Assembly (NCBI GenBank): GCA_021783435.1
Contig: JAJXUC010000068.1
Coordinates: 1-19,246, forward strand
Direction: 5' to 3'
Length of the DNA: 19,246 nt
Origin: Pseudomonadota bacterium
GTDB taxonomy: Bacteria; Pseudomonadota; Gammaproteobacteria; Burkholderiales; Burkholderiaceae
Translations under genes and position numbers: made by a program
Notes under the pieces: generated by a model
Database searches by the model: none
What the model saw: only the letters and a program-made list of their open reading frames with translations
Told to the model about the DNA's origin: nothing
In this document: piece after piece, positions 16,448-19,246 of the stretch
Position numbering within the stretch: position 1 is the first letter of the stretch
Layout: every line of letters starts with the position of its first letter

Positions 16448-16939
16448 ATGTCCAAAAAACTCATCAGCGTCAACGTCAACGGTCGTCCGTACGAGAAGGC
16501 GGTCGAGCCGCGCACCCTGCTGATCCACTTCCTGCGTGAGGAACTCAACCTCACCGGTCCCCACATCGGCTGCGAGACCAGCCACTGCGGCGCCTGTACC
16601 GTGGACATCGACGGCCGCTCCGTCAAGAGTTGCACCCACCTTGCGGTGCAGTGCGACGGATCGGATGTGCTGACTGTTGAAGGTCTTGCCAACAAGGGCG
16701 TGCTGCACGCGGTGCAGGAAGGTTTTTACAGAGAGCATGGCCTGCAGTGCGGTTTCTGCACCCCCGGCATGCTGATGCGCGCCTATCGATTTTTACAGGA
16801 GAACCCCAACCCCAGCGAGGCCGAGATCCGCATGGGCATGAGTGGCAACTTGTGCCGTTGCACCGGCTACCAGAACATCGTCAAGGCGGTGCAGTACGCC
16901 GCCAAGAAGTTGCAGGAAACCCAGACCGCGACGGCCTGA
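16448..16939 (+). CDS. coxS: Aerobic CO dehydrogenase small (iron-sulfur) subunit, CoxS
   Basis: CoxS carries two [2Fe-2S] clusters that conduct electrons from the Mo-Cu site in CoxL to FAD in CoxM. It is 163 aa. The plant-ferredoxin-type cluster ligands are Cys42, Cys47, Cys50 and Cys62 ([10 protein letters not shown]), and the second cluster's are Cys101, Cys104, Cys136 and Cys138 (CGFC and CRCTG). GGAGA at 16436-16440 precedes the ATG by 7 bases. It lies 18 bases after coxM and 38 bases before coxL, so the three form one transcript. Confidence 0.96.
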   Translation: MSKKLISVNVNGRPYEKAVEPRTLLIHFLREELNLTGPHIGCETSHCGACTVDIDGRSVKSCTHLAVQCDGSDVLTVEGLANKGVLHAVQEGFYREHGLQCGFCTPGMLMRAYRFLQENPNPSEAEIRMGMSGNLCRCTGYQNIVKAVQYAAKKLQETQTATA

Positions 16940-16977
16940 ACCCGGATCGTCCAGAGCAACCCGATGGAGACACGCAC

Positions 16978-19246
16978 ATGAATGCACCTGTACAAACCGC
17001 AGAAGCGCGCGAACTCGCGCTGGCCGGCATGGGCGCTTCGCGCCTGCGCAAGGAAGACGCCCGCTTCATCCAGGGCAAGGGCAACTACGTCGATGACATC
17101 AAGATGCCTGGCATGCTGCATATGGATATCGTGCGTTCGCCTGTGGCCCATGCACGCATCAAGAAAATCCACAAGGAAAAAGCGCTAGCTATCCCCGGCG
17201 TGCACGCGGTGCTGACTGCCGACGATCTGAAGCCTTTGAAGCTGCACTGGATGCCCACGCTTGCGGGCGACGTGGCTGCAGTGCTGGCCGACGAAAAAGT
17301 GCATTTCCAGATGCAGGAGGTGGCCATCGTGATCGCCGACGATCGCTACATCGCCGCCGACGCGGTGGAGGCGGTGGAAGTGGAATATGAAGAACTTCCT
17401 GCGGTGCTTGACCCCTATGCCGCGCTGCTTCCCGGCGCGCCGGTGCTGCGCGAAGACCTGGCTGGAAAAACCGAAGGCGCGCACGGCAGGCGCGAGCACC
17501 ATAACCACATCTTCACCTGGGACGCGGGCGACAAGACCGCAGCCGACGCAGCCTTTGACGCCGCACCGGTGAAGGTGGCGCAGCACATGTATTACCCGCG
17601 CGTGCACCCCTGTCCGCTTGAAACCTGCGGCTGTGTGGCCAGCTTCGACCCGATCCGCGGTGAGCTGACCACCTACATCACATCGCAGGCGCCTCACGTG
17701 GTGCGCACGGTCGTTTCCATGCTCTCGGGCATCCCGGAGTCCAAGGTGCGCATTGTCAGCCCCGATATTGGCGGCGGCTTTGGCAACAAGGTTGGCATCT
17801 ATCCCGGCTACGTCTGTGCGATCGTGTCCTCCATCGTGCTGGGTCGACCGGTGAAATGGGTCGAGGACCGCATCGAGAACATCTCCAGCACAGCCTTTGC
17901 CCGCGATTACCACATGGACGGCGAGATCGCCGCCACGACCGACGGCAAAATCACCGGCCTGCGTGTGAACGTCGTGGCTGACCACGGTGCGTTCGACGCT
18001 TGCGCAGACCCGACCAAGTTTCCTGCGGGCCTGTTCCACATCTGCTCCGGCAGCTACGACATCCCGGCGGCATACGCCAGCGTGAAGGGTGTCTACACCA
18101 ACAAGGCGCCTGGTGGTGTGGCCTATCGCTGCAGTTTCCGCGTGACCGAAGCCGTGTACTTGATCGAGCGTATGGTGGACGTGCTGGCACAGCAACTCGG
18201 CATGGACAAGGCCGAGATCCGTGCCAAGAATTTCATTCGCAAGGAGCAGTTCCCCTACACCAGCCCCTTCGGCTTCGAGTACGACTCAGGGGATTACCAC
18301 ACCGCGCTGAACAAGGTGCTCGACGCGGTGGACTACCGAGGGTTGCGCGCCGAGCAGGCCGCCAAGCGCGCCGATCCCGAAAGTCCAACCTTGATGGGCA
18401 TTGGCCTGGTTTCCTTCACCGAGGTGGTTGGTGCGGGCCCATCGAAGATGTGCGACATCCTTGGCGTGGGTATGTTCGATTCATGCGAAATCCGCATTCA
18501 CCCCACGGGCAGCGCCATCGCCCGCATGGGCACCATCACACAGGGCCAGGGCCACCAGACCACCTATGCGCAGATCATCGCAACCGAACTCGGCATTCCG
18601 AGCGAGGTGATCCAGGTGGAAGAAGGCGACACATCGACCGCGCCCTATGGGCTTGGCACCTATGGCAGCCGTTCCACACCGGTGGCCGGTGCCGCGATTG
18701 CAATGGCGGCACGCAAGATCCACGCGAAAGCGAAGAAGATCGCCGCGCACATGCTCGAAGTGAATGAAAACGATCTCGACTGGGAGGTCGACCGCTTCAA
18801 GGTGAAGGGCGATGACGCCAAGTTCAAGACCATGGCTGATATCGCTTGGCAGGCCTACCACCAACCACCGCAAGGTCTCGAGCCGGGGCTGGAGGCGGTG
18901 CACTACTACGACCCACCCAACTTCACCTTCCCGTTCGGCATCTACCTGTGCGTCGTCGATATCGACCGCAGCACCGGTGAAACCAAAATTCGTCGCTTCT
19001 ACGCGCTCGACGACTGCGGCACGCGCATCAACCCGATGATCATCGAAGGCCAGATCCACGGTGGCCTGACGGAAGGTTTTGCGGTGGCTATGGGCCAGCA
19101 GATGCCATTTGACGCGCAGGGCAACCTGCTTGGCAACACGTTGATGGACTACTTCCTCCCCACCTTCGTCGAAACCCCGCACTGGGAGACTGACCACACC
19201 GTCACCCCCTCGCCCCACCACCCGATCGGCGCCAAGGGCGTGGCTG
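16978..19246 (+). CDS. coxL: Aerobic CO dehydrogenase large (Mo-Cu catalytic) subunit, CoxL, 3' truncated by window
   Basis: CoxL oxidises CO with water to CO2, two protons and two electrons at a molybdopterin-cytosine-dinucleotide Mo-S-Cu centre. The first 756 codons are present; the family is about 805-810 aa. The active-site loop AYRCSFR spans residues 382-388, with Cys385 equivalent to the copper-binding Cys388 of Oligotropha carboxidovorans. This defines form I, the bona fide CO dehydrogenase, as opposed to form II loops of the AYRGAGR type. Gln237 in SQAPH and the GGGFGNK cofactor loop are also seen. The window ends in HPIGAKGVA, immediately before the expected catalytic Glu. GGAGA (16966-16970) precedes the ATG by 7 bases. 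Confidence 0.96.
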   Translation, partial: MNAPVQTAEARELALAGMGASRLRKEDARFIQGKGNYVDDIKMPGMLHMDIVRSPVAHARIKKIHKEKALAIPGVHAVLTADDLKPLKLHWMPTLAGDVAAVLADEKVHFQMQEVAIVIADDRYIAADAVEAVEVEYEELPAVLDPYAALLPGAPVLREDLAGKTEGAHGRREHHNHIFTWDAGDKTAADAAFDAAPVKVAQHMYYPRVHPCPLETCGCVASFDPIRGELTTYITSQAPHVVRTVVSMLSGIPESKVRIVSPDIGGGFGNKVGIYPGYVCAIVSSIVLGRPVKWVEDRIENISSTAFARDYHMDGEIAATTDGKITGLRVNVVADHGAFDACADPTKFPAGLFHICSGSYDIPAAYASVKGVYTNKAPGGVAYRCSFRVTEAVYLIERMVDVLAQQLGMDKAEIRAKNFIRKEQFPYTSPFGFEYDSGDYHTALNKVLDAVDYRGLRAEQAAKRADPESPTLMGIGLVSFTEVVGAGPSKMCDILGVGMFDSCEIRIHPTGSAIARMGTITQGQGHQTTYAQIIATELGIPSEVIQVEEGDTSTAPYGLGTYGSRSTPVAGAAIAMAARKIHAKAKKIAAHMLEVNENDLDWEVDRFKVKGDDAKFKTMADIAWQAYHQPPQGLEPGLEAVHYYDPPNFTFPFGIYLCVVDIDRSTGETKIRRFYALDDCGTRINPMIIEGQIHGGLTEGFAVAMGQQMPFDAQGNLLGNTLMDYFLPTFVETPHWETDHTVTPSPHHPIGAKGVA

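Noticed and set aside
15566..19246. coxMSL-like genes as another xanthine-oxidase-family hydroxylase (form II, nicotinate or aldehyde type)
   Set aside because: The AYRCSFR loop with the copper-binding cysteine is specific to form I CO dehydrogenase, and the neighbouring regulator is a CO sensor.
1..19246. CRISPR arrays, tRNA or rRNA genes, complete insertion sequences, phage genes
   Set aside because: None seen: no regular spacer-repeat array, no cloverleaf with CCA-type end, no transposase or integrase frame in any part of the window.

Overview
This window is a high-GC stretch of a proteobacterial chromosome, most likely betaproteobacterial (Burkholderiales-type). The case rests on the uninterrupted nuoD-E-F-G-H-I-J-K-L-M-N order followed by a DUF2818 membrane protein and a Nudix hydrolase, and on a NuoG without the extra N7 cluster ligands. 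The genus cannot be fixed from the sequence. The left edge is a contig end: the first 8 bases match the 3' end of an Illumina adapter and create a false in-frame stop in nuoD.

Layout: (1) bases 9-12468 carry the 3' part of nuoD and complete nuoE to nuoN on the + strand, encoding most of the proton-pumping NADH:quinone oxidoreductase (Complex I). Genes are tightly packed, often overlapping, except for a 128-bp hairpin-containing gap between nuoI and nuoJ. (2) 12521-13435 encode a small DUF2818 membrane protein and a Nudix hydrolase of ADP-ribose pyrophosphatase type. (3) 13465-14232 is a convergent calcineurin-type metallophosphoesterase on the - strand, separated from the Nudix gene by a strong GC hairpin. 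(4) 14576-15328 encodes a PAS-LytTR one-component regulator that matches RcoM, the haem-based CO sensor, including the three known haem-ligand positions. (5) 15566 to the window end is coxM-coxS-coxL, encoding aerobic Mo-Cu carbon monoxide dehydrogenase. CoxL carries the form I active-site loop AYRCSFR and is cut by the window edge just before its expected catalytic glutamate.

How it fits together: RcoM, directly upstream and co-oriented, is the obvious CO-responsive activator of coxMSL. The 237-bp gap between them contains three short direct repeats exactly 21 bp apart, the geometry reported for RcoM operators in Burkholderia xenovorans. CO dehydrogenase would feed electrons from CO into the respiratory chain. 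Its position beside the Complex I operon is suggestive, but a functional link is only inference. The rcoM-cox block has its own ribosome-binding-site style (GGAGACA before all four genes), AT-richer intergenic DNA and a 20-bp near-repeat on both sides of rcoM, so it may be a later insertion beside the conserved nuo neighbourhood.
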